Source: Castor canadensis (Eukaryota; Chordata; Mammalia; Rodentia; Castoridae). From it: a stretch of 64,000 nt of DNA. Both the position numbers and the translations under genes were made by a program. This document shows positions 48,116 through 60,085 of this stretch, piece by piece. Below the pieces are notes generated by a model. It was given only the letters and a program-made list of their open reading frames with translations. It made no database searches and was not told the origin of the DNA. The stretch covers positions 6,513,333 through 6,577,332 of the forward strand of contig NC_133399.1 in NCBI RefSeq assembly GCF_047511655.1, written 5' to 3'. Position 1 is the stretch's first letter. The number at the start of each line of letters is the position of its first letter.

Positions 48116-48477
48116 AAAAAACAGGATTCCAAGTGTTTGGTCCCAAGCTCTTTGCATATGCATACTCACAAGCATGGATACGTGACGTGGGAGATATATG
48201 GATATATATGTGCATTCCAATGTGATATGGGGAAGCAGTAATGTCGGCGTGTGTCTGAAATCAAAGATAGTCATGAGAGTCCAGAAAATGCTTATAATTT
48301 TGAGAGCAGCCATGGACAGCATGTGTGTACAATAAAAGTCCACACAAAACAACTTCACCAGAACACTTCACACTTTCCAAAGGACAGAAACTAAAGAACC
48401 TGTTATACAGTAAGTCACAAACACAGTCCTCCACATTTTTATTCCTGCATATTGAGTAGTGTCTAAAGTTTGTCTTC

Positions 48478-48565
48478 TGGCCTGGCTTTGTAGTTCAGGA
48501 GGTAAAGTGCACACTGAGCATGCATCGTGTTCTGAATTCATCCCCAAATGGTGAAAAAGAAATAG
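48478..48565 (+). repeat. tRNA/ID-like SINE monomer
   Basis: 'tggcctggctttgtagttca', 'gaggtaaagtgcac' and 'tctgaattcatcccc' keep the A box to B box order of the local tRNA-derived SINE. An A-rich end follows. Confidence 0.6.
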
Positions 48566-50600
48566 TAAACTGCAACAGGTTTTCCTTCTAGCAGTTGTGA
48601 TCTACTGGAAGACCCTTTATACGCTGAGCTCATGAATCTGTACTAAAGTGTAGCTTCTCTCTTGCTTCTATGGCTTTCCTCTCCTGCTAAAATTTGGTTC
48701 AGGCATGGCCATAATTCCTGCTGATTCTAGAATCACCAGAGCTGCTTTGGTTTCCTGATTTTCCAAATTATTGGCCTTAAGCACCAAGATTGAAACATGA
48801 GCTGCGAGGAAGTCCTGGCCATCTGCTTCATTCTGATATCTAGAGTAAGAGCATCAAACCTACATTGTCTTCCTGTGTCCTAGTAATCCTGTGTATTTTC
48901 CCCTTAACTACCAGGAATATTGAGTCTGAAGTTCTCTGAGCAGATCTGTTGTCTCAGTTTGAACAGGAATATGTAAGATCCCAAGAGCATGACAAAAAGG
49001 AAGTGCCCAGTGTGGAGGACAAGGACAGGTTTTGCAATTATTGCTGCTCCCACTCAAACTGAAACTGGTCTCCATGTAAGAAAAAGAATCTGGCAATTAC
49101 TGAAGAGGGATTCTGTCATTTGAATTCACTCAGTTACATATAGGAACTCTTTCTGTCACTCAAGACTTGAGAGGTGGGTCCTGTATGCATTAGCCAATCA
49201 GAACAGCTGGTCAATCACATGCACCAATCATCCAATGAGTGCACCAGTGACAAGTCCAAGTTTTCTACAGCATACTTGACATACTTGCTCTCTGTCTGCT
49301 GCAGTGAGAGTTCTCAGGCTACTCAGCTGGAGCAGCTATGTGATTTCTACTGACTTCAGTAGTATAGGGAGGACATCTGGACACATTACAAGCACAAAAT
49401 TTGAGAGTATGACTGGGCATCTGTAGTTCTGGGGTAGAGGCCTTTGAAACAGGCAGCTGGAGTGGTACAGCTCAAGCCCCTGTCAGCTAGAGCTGACAGT
49501 GTGGGACTTGCCTCACTGCTGGGACTTTAGGTCCCCTTCTGTCTGGAGTGTGGGGCTGCCCTGCTGTCCTGTGTCCACATGTGGCAACTTCATTCCAGCC
49601 TGCTGCCCTTCCAGGGCTGCTATGCATGCAAATGCTTGTCTTTCAGAATGTAAGGTGACTGTCCTGTGTCATGTGACACTTCTGCTATTTATGGACTTTG
49701 TGCTTGGTTGAGGCACTGCTGTACAGTTTCCCCATATCTCCTTTCTCTGTATTAGAACTTGGTTTCCTTTTGAGTCCTTCAGGTTCAAGGGAAGCATGGG
49801 CTAAATCCTATGTTCTGTCCCTTCAACCAATGCTAACTGTGAAGAGGAAGGGAAACGTTCTCATGGCTGCCCAGTACTCACGCTAACAATTAGGATTTCA
49901 GGGCTTCAGCCACCAGCAAATGAGAGTCAATCACACATAGACCGGTTTTCCAGAAATGACCATCCACATCTGTACAGACCACAATAAAGTCTTGAGTTCT
50001 CCGAATCCCCAGTGCAATATTCCTATGTGAATCTTCCCACCCTCCTGTTAGAGGATGCACCTTTGATTTTCTTTTCCTTTGCATCACATGAACTGAACTG
50101 CCCAACTTTGTATCAGAGCAGTAGGACTACCCTTTTTCAGTTCCCAATTGTTTACCAAATAAACTTCTTGCTTATCTTATGTTCATTTCTTTGTAAATTG
50201 TTTTACCAAGAAGTGACAGCAATCATCCCTATCACTATCCTAATATGCCATTTATCTTGTGTAGAAGTTGACCACATGTGCTGTTTGCTGAGGTCATTCC
50301 TCCATATTCCTCTTAGCAGTTTTGGATACTATTTTAATTAAGTATATTTTTTAAAACAAAATAATATGGCTACCTTTTTTGTCCTATTTCTGATGTTTCC
50401 CTATTAAAGGGAAAGGGTGGTTTTTGTGCCTAACTGACTGTATTCAGTCTGAGTTGTCCTCGTTCTCAGGGATGTTTGCAATTGTCTAATTCCACCAACA
50501 CAGTGTAAACAATGGAGCAGAATCCACTTTACAAAGTATATTATGTAGAATAAATGCCTTAAGCCATTTGAATTTACTGGAAAAAGAAAACAATCCCCAG
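48566..50600. other. Intergenic DNA with one promoter-like patch
   Basis: No gene is supported. A 71-codon minus-strand frame at 49890-50105 is not recognised. The patch at 49185-49262 is listed separately. Confidence 0.4.
49185..49262 (+). promoter_or_regulatory. CCAAT-box cluster
   Basis: Three CCAAT motifs in about 50 bases: 'agccaatcag', 'caccaatcat' and 'atccaatgag'. They are followed downstream by non-repetitive, GC-richer sequence ('gagttctcaggctactcagc', 49310-49330). This could be the promoter and first exon of a gene pointing right, or a remnant of one. No TATA box or linked coding exon was seen. Confidence 0.3.
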
Positions 50601-50812
50601 AGCTGGGCAATAATAGCTCACACCTTAATCCTACATCCTGAAGATTACCAATCAGGAGTATGATATTGAAAAAATAAGGAGGATTATGTTTGGCAAATAA
50701 TTTAATAATTTACTTAACACACACAAAAAGGCTGCTGGGGTGGGTCATAGGGTACACTATATGCATAGGTAGCAAAAAGTTCCGAGTACAAATCCGAGGG
50801 CAAGAAAAAAAC
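50601..50812 (+). repeat. Diverged composite SINE
   Basis: The left half 'agctgggcaataatagctca' and the right half 'gctgctggggtgggtcatag' through 'ccgagtacaaatccgaggg' fit the family in order. Strongly mutated. Confidence 0.55.
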
Positions 50813-50859
50813 AAATAGAAAAACAAGCAATCGAACATATCCTTTATTCTCACAATAAG

Positions 50860-51370
50860 GCCCAAATTTATTATTCCTTTAGGACAAAAAAAAGAGGCCC
50901 AAATTGTAAATCCAACAGAAAAATTATGGATTAAGCATTAGAGTGGTCAACACAGCAATACTCTTGAAAAGAAAAGAAAAAAACAGCAAGGGAAAGAAGA
51001 GAATAAAAAGTGACATATAGTCTAATATTTATGAGAAACCTTGAATCTATACTATTACATGTGCTATATTATAATAAAGAGATTTACAAATAGATCTCAG
51101 TGGAAATCAAATGAGCCCTCACTAGATTTCAATGTAAAGAGAAAACTGATTCTTGACAGAACAGGCATCATAAATGGTGGCCAAATCAATAAACACTTTA
51201 AAATATGAGACAAGGATAAATCCTGATTCTACTAGAAAACATGCTTTCTACCCTTGTCTATATCTTGAACAATATGCAAATTGCAATGGGAAAGAAGGTA
51301 GATAAAATCTAAACACTTTCACATGTATCATTTCACATGTTTTTCATCCCAGCATTTGGAAAATAGAAGT
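50860..51370 (+). repeat. Diverged direct repeat, partner of 56250-56740
   Basis: 'aaagagatttacaaatagat', 'ctcagtggaaatcaaatgag' and 'gattcttgacagaacaggc' have counterparts in the same order at about 56455-56550. The similarity continues through 'caatgggaaagaaggtag' (counterpart near 56650). The two copies flank the zinc-finger gene in the same orientation. This is either a duplicated segment of a former gene pair or an interspersed repeat I do not recognise. Confidence 0.6.
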
Positions 51371-51479
51371 TGGAACACCATAATTTGATAGTCACCTATT
51401 ATACCTATCCAGTTAAATAAGTACCTGTCTCACTATAAAATGTAAAGCATGTTGAAAGTCACAATCAAAAAGATACACA

Positions 51480-51572
51480 GAGAGCTGGCAATGTGGCTTA
51501 ATTTTTAGAAAACCTGGGCAGCAAGGATGTGGTGCTGATCCGAACTCCAGTCCAAAATAAAACAAATTCTTA
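51480..51572 (+). repeat. tRNA-like SINE remnant
   Basis: 'agagctggcaatgtggctta' and 'gctgatccgaactccag', followed by an A-rich end, fit the tRNA-derived SINE. Diverged. Confidence 0.55.
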
Positions 51573-51779
51573 AGCCACTCCTTCCAGCACTTAAGCAAGT
51601 CTATTAATGCAGGATTCCATGTGGCTGTCTTTATTGGCTGGCACCAGAATAAGAAGCATAAAGACTTCTAGAGAAAAATTGTAGACATACTTACTCCACA
51701 GATCTCTAAGAATTCATAAGGCATGCTGTTACTAACAAAAGTTACATAAACTGGCAGTGTCGTGAGTGCGAGAATGGAG

Positions 51780-52674
51780 TCCTTATATTGCTAAAAGGAA
51801 GCAGGATAGGTGAAGGCTTTCCTTCATTACTTCAATACATAGAGTTTCACTCCCCTGTGATATCTTACATGTATTTTTTGGTAATGGGAATGACAGAATA
51901 TATTCCCATATATGTTGCTTCACCTTTTTGATGGTGAATACAATGAATACAGACAGGTTCATTATGATTACACCTACAGATTTTCTCTCCAGGGTGCAGA
52001 TTTTCATGTTTGAGGTCATGGTAATGAGTGAAGACTCTCCACATTGCATTCCTAATCCAGTTATTCTCCATTATTAATGTTGTATGTTTTGGAGGAGCAA
52101 TGGAATGTGTGAAGTCTTAGCCATATTACACACATGTATAGCAGTGAGTTACAATGTGAATTGTGTCATAGCAAAGAAGATTACTGGAAAAGGTGAAAGC
52201 ATTCTTCCATTACTTACATTGATAGTGTTTCTGAGTTCATTCATGATTTTCAAGACATGGATTTGTGAATGTTTTATCATATTTGGTATGACACTAGTGT
52301 TTATTTACACCATGAGTTCTTTCAGGTGCATGAACAGTACTCGAACTAAGGAAGGCTTTCCACACTGCTTATGTCCACTGGGTTTGTCCTGTTTGCATTC
52401 TTTGATGAGTATGAAGGATATTGGATAGAGTGTAGGTTGTCTCTAATTCCTTACATTCATAGAGTTTCTCTGCAGAGTGAGTTCACGTTGTTTTAATGTC
52501 ACTGTAAATTGCTCATTTCCATAGCTTGTCTCTCTAGTCTAAGTACCTTTATGTCTTTTAAGGGTAGTGGAGCATGTGAACACTTTCCCCCCATTGGTTA
52601 CAACTAAAATGCTTGTCTTCACTGTGAGTCCTTTCAGGTCTTCAAAGGTGACTGGAATGAGTCAGTGCTTTCTC
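51780..52674 (-). pseudogene. Decayed C2H2 finger units downstream of the ZNF stop
   Basis: On the minus strand, pieces of the C2H2 unit recur after the stop codon. A 'HPGEKICRC' linker lies near 51970-51995. A 'QCGKAFL'-like run is read from 52350-52370 with a linker-like 'TNPVD' piece beside it, and fingers with lost cysteines and histidines lie near 52440-52670. Spacing is roughly that of 84-bp finger units, but stops and indels are frequent. It may be the former 3' part of the array or the array of a lost neighbour. Minus-strand AATAAA candidates for the gene lie at 52300-52305 and 51630-51635. Confidence 0.75.
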
Positions 52675-54244
52675 TCATGGCATACGCCTGTAAGTTTTCA
52701 CTTCTGTGTGAGTTCTTCTATGCACGTGTAGGTGAGTACGTTGATTGAAGGCTTTCCCACATTCCTTACATCCATAGGGTTTCTCTCCACTGTGAATTCT
52801 TTCATGAATTCGAAGGTAACTGGCTCCAATGAAAACTTTCCCACATTGCTGACATCCATATGGTTTCTCTCCAGTGTGAATTCTTTCATGAACACGAAGG
52901 TAACTGAAATCAGTGTAGGCTTTCCCACATTGCTTACATCCATAGGGTTTCTCTCCAGTGTGAGTTCTACTATGTCTCTGAAGGTAACTCCCTCGATTAA
53001 ATGTTTTCCCACACTGCTTACATCCATAGGGTTTCTCTCCAGTGTGAGTTCTTTCATGAATGCGAAGGTTACTGGAATCAGTGTAGGCTTTCCCACACTG
53101 CTTACATCCATATGGTTTCTCTCCACTGTGAGTTCTAGTATGTCTGTGGAGGTGACTCTCTTGATTAAATGCTTTCCCACACTGCCTGCATCCATAGGGT
53201 TTCTCTCCAGTGTGAGTTCTTTCATGAATACGAAGTTTACTGGAATCACTACAGGCTTTCCCACATTGCTTACATCCATAGGGTTTCTCTCCAGTGTGAG
53301 TTTTTTCATGAATAGCAAGGTTACTGGCTCGAGTGAAGATTTTTCCACATTTCTTACATTTGTAGGTTTTCTCACGAGTATGACTATTTTCATGAATACG
53401 AAGGTTACTGGAATAATGGTAGGCTTTCCCACATTGCATACATACATAGGGTTTCTCTCCAGTGTGAGTTCTACTATGTCTCTGAAGATTACTGGCTTGA
53501 ATAAAGGCTTTCCCACACTGCTTACAAGCATAGGCTTTCTCTCCACTGTGAGTTTTTTCATGATTTCGAAGGTTACTGGCTTGAGTGAAAACTTTCCCAC
53601 ATTTCTTACACCCGTAGGGTTTCTCTCCAGTGTGAATTCTTTCATGAATTCGAAGATAACTGGCTTGAGTAAAAGCTTTCCCACATTGCTTGCATCCAAA
53701 GGGTTTTATCCCAGTGTGAGTTCTTTCATGATAGCGAAGGTAATACACATTAGTAAACAATTTCCCACATTGCTTACATCCATAGGGTTTCTCTCCAGTG
53801 TGAGTTCTTGCATGCTTTTGAAGGGAACTGGCTTGTGTAAAAACTTTCCCACATTGCTTGCATCCATAGGGTTTTACTCCAGTGTGAGTTTTCTCATAAA
53901 TATGAAGGTTACTGGAATGAGTGTAGGCTTTCCCCAATTGTTTACATCCATAGGGTTTCTCACTAATTTGAGATGTTTCATGAATGTGAAAGGTATCAGA
54001 TTCAGTGCAGGCTTTTCCACATTGTTTCCATCGATGAGATTTCACTACATTGTGTATCCTTTCATGGATTAGAAGAGACTTGCAATCATTGAAGGTTTTC
54101 CCGTAAGCATTACATATATTGCTTTGCCATGGTGCTATTCTAAGCAGAGTTTCCTTGTTTACTATATTCTCTGAAGTCTGATGAAAGGATTCTCCACATT
54201 GAATATGTTGTTTATGCTCATGCAGTCTCTCTAACACTTCGGGT
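52675..54244 (-). CDS. KRAB-ZNF gene, zinc-finger exon (14 intact C2H2 fingers)
   Basis: The exon starts after the acceptor 'tgttttgcag' (AG at 54246-54245) and is open to a TGA at 52675-52677. The first base completes an Arg codon with the previous exon, so the phases agree. Numbering from the GTG codon at 54237, a spacer with three degenerate fingers (about 40-123; lost Cys or His) leads to fourteen intact 28-residue fingers at 124-515. These carry TGEKP-type linkers and a repeated 'YGCKQCGK' start. Predicted helix residues -1,2,3,6 in order: QSSK, NYYY, QSYI, QSNN, QSNR, YSNI, RSNI, DSKI, QSHR, DSNI, RSYR, DSYV, GSYI, QTHV. Finger 8 has Cys for the core Phe. It is a predicted nuclear DNA-binding repressor. 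Orthology is not assigned. Confidence 0.95.
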
Positions 54245-54899
54245 CTGCAAAACAGATAAAGATTACCATTGCTATCCTATTAATGATTTATTAAGAGAAG
54301 TTATGGTGTTTGTTTTTGTAGGATTTATGAACACAAATGTACTACATGTTCTGCAGCAGGGCCTGAGGACAGCTATTACTGATACAGTGGTATTCATATT
54401 TATTTCCAGAATACTATTTCCATGCTAGGTGTTTGACAACACTGAATGAGTTTTAACTACATTGAAATACACTTAATGTGCTTATTGAGATGGCTTGGAT
54501 AAAAAGAATGTAGGGTTGTGAAATACAAGAATGAACATGAGGACATACGTTGAAAATGGGCCAGTGTATATCAGTCAGTGCACACGATAATCCTAGTGTG
54601 TCAGAATTTGATGTAATATAATTAAATTAATTTGTGTAAAGGTGGGATTATTTTTGTGTATTGAACAAAGGACAGTATCCCTTGAGACTTCTTATGACAA
54701 AATATACTAACAATTATGGCACATATCAGATTTTGAATTTTTTTATTGTGAATGCTTAAATTCTTTTTCTGATATTAGAGAAACTTTTCAGGGATTTCAG
54801 AAATTATAAATAGATGTTGTGGTCTCATATGCATGGTTTTCAAACTTCTTGTCAATGCCACTCCTGATGTACACTGTTTTGGTTATTAGTACAAATTAC
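54245..54899 (-). other. Intron between linker exon and zinc-finger exon
   Basis: A 655-bp intron from the GT at 54899-54898 to the AG at 54246-54245. The acceptor has a good pyrimidine tract. No other feature was seen. Confidence 0.85.
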
Positions 54900-54951
54900 C
54901 TCATATTTCTTCTGGGATGGCTGAAGTCCGCATCAATATTTTCATTATCTT
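54900..54951 (-). CDS. KRAB-ZNF gene, short linker (KRAB-C/b-like) exon
   Basis: 52 bp between an acceptor 'ttacaaag' (weak pyrimidine tract) and a donor 'gag|gtaat'. With one base from the KRAB-A exon it reads 'EDNENIDADFSHPRRNM', resembling the small exon that follows KRAB-A in many rodent zinc-finger genes ('W-E-D-x-N-I-E' type). It leaves two bases that join the zinc-finger exon in frame. The phase agreement on both sides is the main support. Confidence 0.85.
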
Positions 54952-55284
<333 letters not shown>

Positions 55285-58250
55285 CTAAAATGTCCCACAC
55301 ACATTTGTGAGAAGAATTGTGAGTGTCACAGCAGTGGAAATAGAAAATCTCTATGTAATAAGTTCACATGGTGATGTGGTCTCCACATATTCAATGCATT
55401 TTGTTTTTATCACACTCATTCTCCATCTATCCTCACAGGCACTTCATGGTAATTCTGACATCTCACTGGATTGATTTCCTAAATTCAAAGCAGAAAATCA
55501 TCACAAAAATTCCATTTTATACACTGACATTGTAGCACTCTACTGACAAGTTTCTTCTTCTTAGTTTCCATTAGAGTAATATCAGGTGAAAATAGACTGC
55601 AACAATAATGATTTTAATACAGGAATAAAAATTTCATGTCTACTGGCATTGCAGAATTGCTAATGAGATGAACCTTACCAAACCAAATATAAAGTAGAAA
55701 AAGGGGATAGTGTCCTGGAGCAATTTATTCCAATAATATCCTATTGTATACAAACTATTTATGATTATTTGCACATTTCTTCAATGTTCACTGGAGAGAG
55801 TTTGTACTAAGAGAACCCACAATGCACTCACGGTTATGAACAGAATGTTGGTATGACAAACAGTATTTAATATCTCTTTTGTAAAATATTTCTCTTGTAA
55901 TTGAGCACCTCCTCGATGACTGTATGAAGAGAGAACATTTGGAAGCTTCTACCTGGTTTCTTACAGACTAATCAAAAGTTAAAGGTAAATAATATGCATG
56001 AAGGACTTTTCAGATAATGTTACAGTTTTTGCTTTAGCATGAAAAAACATACAGTAGATAGAAGAAATGTGTCACATGTCCCTATAAATAGATGAATTTA
56101 AACAAGTCATCACATCATGTAGCCGTGTACAATTGTGCAATTTCAAAATACACCTTAACACTCATGAACAAAACTACTTTTCAAAGTGTAATTAGGTTCA
56201 CAAATTGCAAACAGCAATGAAAAATAATGGGAATAAGAATACAATCCCTTGGCCCAATTGTGGGCCTAATCTTGGAATTCCACCGGAAGGATCACAGATT
56301 AAACACTGGAATGATCTCCATAGCAAGAACCACTGTCAGAAAAGGAAGCATAATGAAGAAGAATGGAAGAGAACAAGGGAAAGAACACAAAATGTCCTAC
56401 TATGTAATATCAATAAACAATGTCCCAACTGCATTATCAAGGACACTGTACTATGAGAAAGAGATTAACAAATAGGCCTCAGAGGAAAGGGAATGAGTCT
56501 TCCTTTGACTTTAAAGTAAGAGGAAATTGATTCATGACAGAAGACACATCATGCAATTTTGCCTGAAAGCACAAAATCTGAAACCCAGTTCCTCCTTGAA
56601 ATCACATATTATATTCTCCAATATCATGGACAATGATCAAATCGCATGGGAAATAGAAAAGTTAACATCTGAATACTTTTGAATACTTTTTGAAGTCATT
56701 GTGTCACATGCCTGTCATCCCAGCAATTGCAAAACTAAGGAAGGACTAGCAGATGTTCAGTGTTATCCTGGGATACATCTCAGTTCAAGAGCTATATGTA
56801 AAGTCTCTGTGTGAAAGTAACACAAAAAGAAGAGCATTCTGAAAGTCATTACCCAAGGAACATACAAAAGGAAAGTGGAATGTTAATATAGTAGCATGGA
56901 AAAAGAAAAAAAATGAGGCTAAATATCTGCAATAAAAGGCAAAAGAAAGAATTAGTGTACTGCATACACAAATGAATGAGAATGATATTGAGAAATGCAC
57001 ATGTCTATTCAACATAAAATACAAGGTATGAATCAAGATCTATGTCCATGATTTAGGAATTAGCTGAGTAAAATCAGTGTTCAAAATCCAATACATAAAT
57101 AACGCGTAATGCTTAAATGGAATGGCAATTGCTGTGAGCTCCACTGACATTTCTCTAATTCTAATTATAAAATACAGCCCTGAAATTGTTTCTAATACCC
57201 ACTGGACTTATTATGAAAGTTAATCAGAACTATCTTTCACGTCCTGGAGAAGAGGTCTAGAAAAGACCTCAAAACCATGACCACTGAAAGAAAAGTGAAA
57301 ATAGTTTAGTTCAATATCACACATGCTTGAGTTTGTGAAAAACGTTCAAAGACAGTACCCAGAAAGCACTTATAAGGAATAGGTCTAATACTTTTTCTAA
57401 TTCCAAAGGGTCAAAATAAGAACACGGTTTAATGGATAAGATGGAAAAAGGATTTTCTCAGTTTGCATAAAATAGTGCAAAGAAAACGCTTAAAGTTTTC
57501 TGTTCTTCCTGCAGTCATGCTCACTCTTACCCACCCTGAGTCTGAAGCAGAAGAAAAATCCTCTTTACTGTCAACATCAGAACAGAATTATCACAAGGAA
57601 TAATCTACCAGCAGTGAAAGTTAATTTAGCTATATGTCATCACTGTTACCTCCCGATTTCTTCCCCTTTCTTGGAAACCAAAGATCTTTTATGCCTAGCA
57701 ATTGTGCCATTTGCGTATCTTAATTTTGGAACAACCCACATAATGCAATAATTTCATAAAACCTTCAAGTGTGAAGAACACACTCAGTGCTGAAAAGGAG
57801 CCCTGCAAGGCCTAAGATTCCATTGATCAGCAGAGAAAGCTGAGGATATAACTCTGTGATCCCATCATATTCTTTTACTCTCATCTACTAGTGAGAAAAC
57901 TCTAGGCCTCTACATTGATATTTCTGAGAGAGAACATTTCAATTCAGTCATTTTAAGTTTCCACTAAAATAAAATGTGAAATTCAGAAACTCAGTATATA
58001 TGACACTACCAAATGTGACTATCTTTTACACATACCCTCACAGATAATCTTCATGTGTTCAGAGAAGTATAAATCCAGAATAACTATACATGTCAAAGTT
58101 AAAACACTGAAGACAAAACAGTACCATATTAGCAACAGTTATACCTTTAGAAAGAACACCCACCAGAATTTACCTGTGGTTCACCTTACTTCAAGTACTA
58201 TGCACCATCAAACTGGTAACACACTATCTCTCAGAACACCAGCCTTTGTT
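55285..58250 (-). other. Upstream intron / 5' flank of the KRAB-ZNF gene
   Basis: This holds the diverged repeat at 56250-56740 (partner of 50860-51370) and a worn SINE near 56690-56810 ('catgcctgtcatcccagcaa'). Overlapping 82-83-codon frames at 56205-56475 lie inside the repeat and look like chance. No exon with a start codon could be supported. Confidence 0.5.
56250..56740 (+). repeat. Diverged direct repeat, partner of 50860-51370
   Basis: It shares ordered segments with 50860-51370, including 'agagattaacaaatagg' and 'gattcatgacagaag'. It lies about 1 kb upstream of the KRAB-A exon. Confidence 0.6.
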
Positions 58251-60085
58251 GAATTTTATAGTTTTACAATATTTAAAATGGACTTGATAGCTTAGACTAT
58301 GTTACACTTTGGAAAAAGTTCACTGGATTCATTAAATGTACTTTTATTTGGTGTTGATGAATGGAACCTGTAACACTTGCATCCAGTGGGCATATGAGCA
58401 TGTTGAGTTATCTAGCATCATTTTCTGCATTTTTCTCCTTGCTTTTTATTTTTGGTTGACAAGTCTTTGAGTTCAGGGTTTTATGTTTGCAAAGCAGATT
58501 CTCTACTAATTGAGCCACACTTCCAGTCTTTTTGCAATGGTTATTTTTGGAAATTGGGGCTGATGAAATATTTACATTTATCCAAAAACAGTGAAATATG
58601 ATAATAAGTGAATCCTTGAGAAAAGAAATGAATAACTTAATGTTAGGTCAATTTCTGAGCATGAGCAAGGCCACAGGTTCTCTCCCAAGCACTGGAAAAA
58701 ACTAAACAAAATGATACAATCAAAAAAGAAATGAGTAAAAGATATTCAGGTTTTATTTAAACCAATAAAAATAGGATTACCTGTATTATTTTTATTGATT
58801 TCCTCCTAGAGTTATCTTTCTACTTCAAGCCAACCCATCAATAACATTCCAACAATGGCTATTTGAATTTCCAAGGGAAAAGATGATTATATTGCACAAT
58901 ACCAAAAGAAGAACTCTTTAGACCCTGTGGCTCAAACTTGTCATACTAACTACTTTGGAGGTTAAAGTCAGGAGGATCACACTTTTTGGGATCCTTGTTT
59001 ATCTGGGATGGTCCCATGTATCACTTAACTAGCATTTATTTACATACCTCTTACAGGGGCAAAGGATATCTAAGTTGTTCCTATTGGTCAAGATATATTA
59101 AGAGTTTTAGTAATTCTGTGCCAGAACCTGAGATAAAGAACACACACAGTTTTTTAAATATATCACCAAGCAAAATAACCTCTCAAGTGAATAAATCCTT
59201 TCTTTCAGCTGGAGATCCTACAGGTCTCTGACTTTGCCATGCTCCATGGTAGGCTACCTCAATTGTCAAAAATTACATTGTGACAAGACAAATTCTATGA
59301 ATGAAAATGCAAACAACTGAAAACTTGTCCAAGCAAAGTAATCTTGGTAACACTAGTGGTTAAGACTTCCACCCCACCATCGTTCATGTTCCCATTGTTC
59401 TTAGATATCCAACAAGGGAAACACACACTTTTGATTCTTTCAAGTTCCACCTCAAATTCATAAACTTCCTTGATCATCCGAAAAAGAATCCTAACTATAT
59501 AAAGTATCCTAATGAAATTCTCTACTCTTTCCAGGCAGTCTCTGACTCATCCTCAGCCTGAGCACTATATCAACCCCTCCTTTATTATTGCATGCAACAC
59601 AATCTCGAGACTAGGATCTCTGGTCCATGATCTAATTTGAGGCCCTCTTTTAACCATACTCTCTCAAATTCTTTTAACTGTATTTGGTCCTCTTTACTAC
59701 TCTTGAAAAAACAGCCCTGCTTCACCTTTCCTTGAGACACCTGCACACTCTGTTGTTGGGACTGTCCTGCCACTGAGACCCTAAGTTCATACTTTTCCTA
59801 AATTTTCATTTCATTTTTGGAAAATGCTGTGTAGGCAGAGGCCAAAGAGAGCATCAATTATGTTCACAAAACTTTGATAAATTTCCAATCTCAATTCTCC
59901 CATTTGAAACCCAAGTCCCTGTGCACCACCATTGTAGAAATTTGTGCAATGTGACCTCCCTGTAAATTTAGGAATTTACTAAAATCATAAGAAGCACAGG
60001 TCTGGGATCTGGTTGTACATTCAAAACCGTGCTTCCACATTTTTACATAATTCAGGGCCATCAATTTTACTCTAAGAAGTTTTGA
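58251..60085 (+). repeat. Duplicated block, copy C, left part
   Basis: Collinear with 6756-8571 and then 11417-11470: 'catgttgagttatctagcat', 'aattctgtgccagaacctg' and 'gatctggttgtacattcaaa' recur in order. The L1 site of copy B is empty here (near 60030). Similarity ends near 60085. Confidence 0.78.

Noticed and set aside
49890..50105. 71-codon minus-strand ORF that looks protein-like
   Set aside because: I considered a processed pseudogene fragment but could not name a parent. Without a database search it cannot be supported.
52698..53699. 333-codon minus-strand ORF in another frame
   Set aside because: It overlaps the C2H2 exon out of frame, and its repetitive peptide reflects the finger repeats. 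The exon phase selects the 520-residue frame.
52732..54072. 446-codon ORF on the plus strand
   Set aside because: It is exactly antisense to the zinc-finger exon. The 84-bp finger periodicity produces a repeated peptide, so the frame is a shadow of the C2H2 array.
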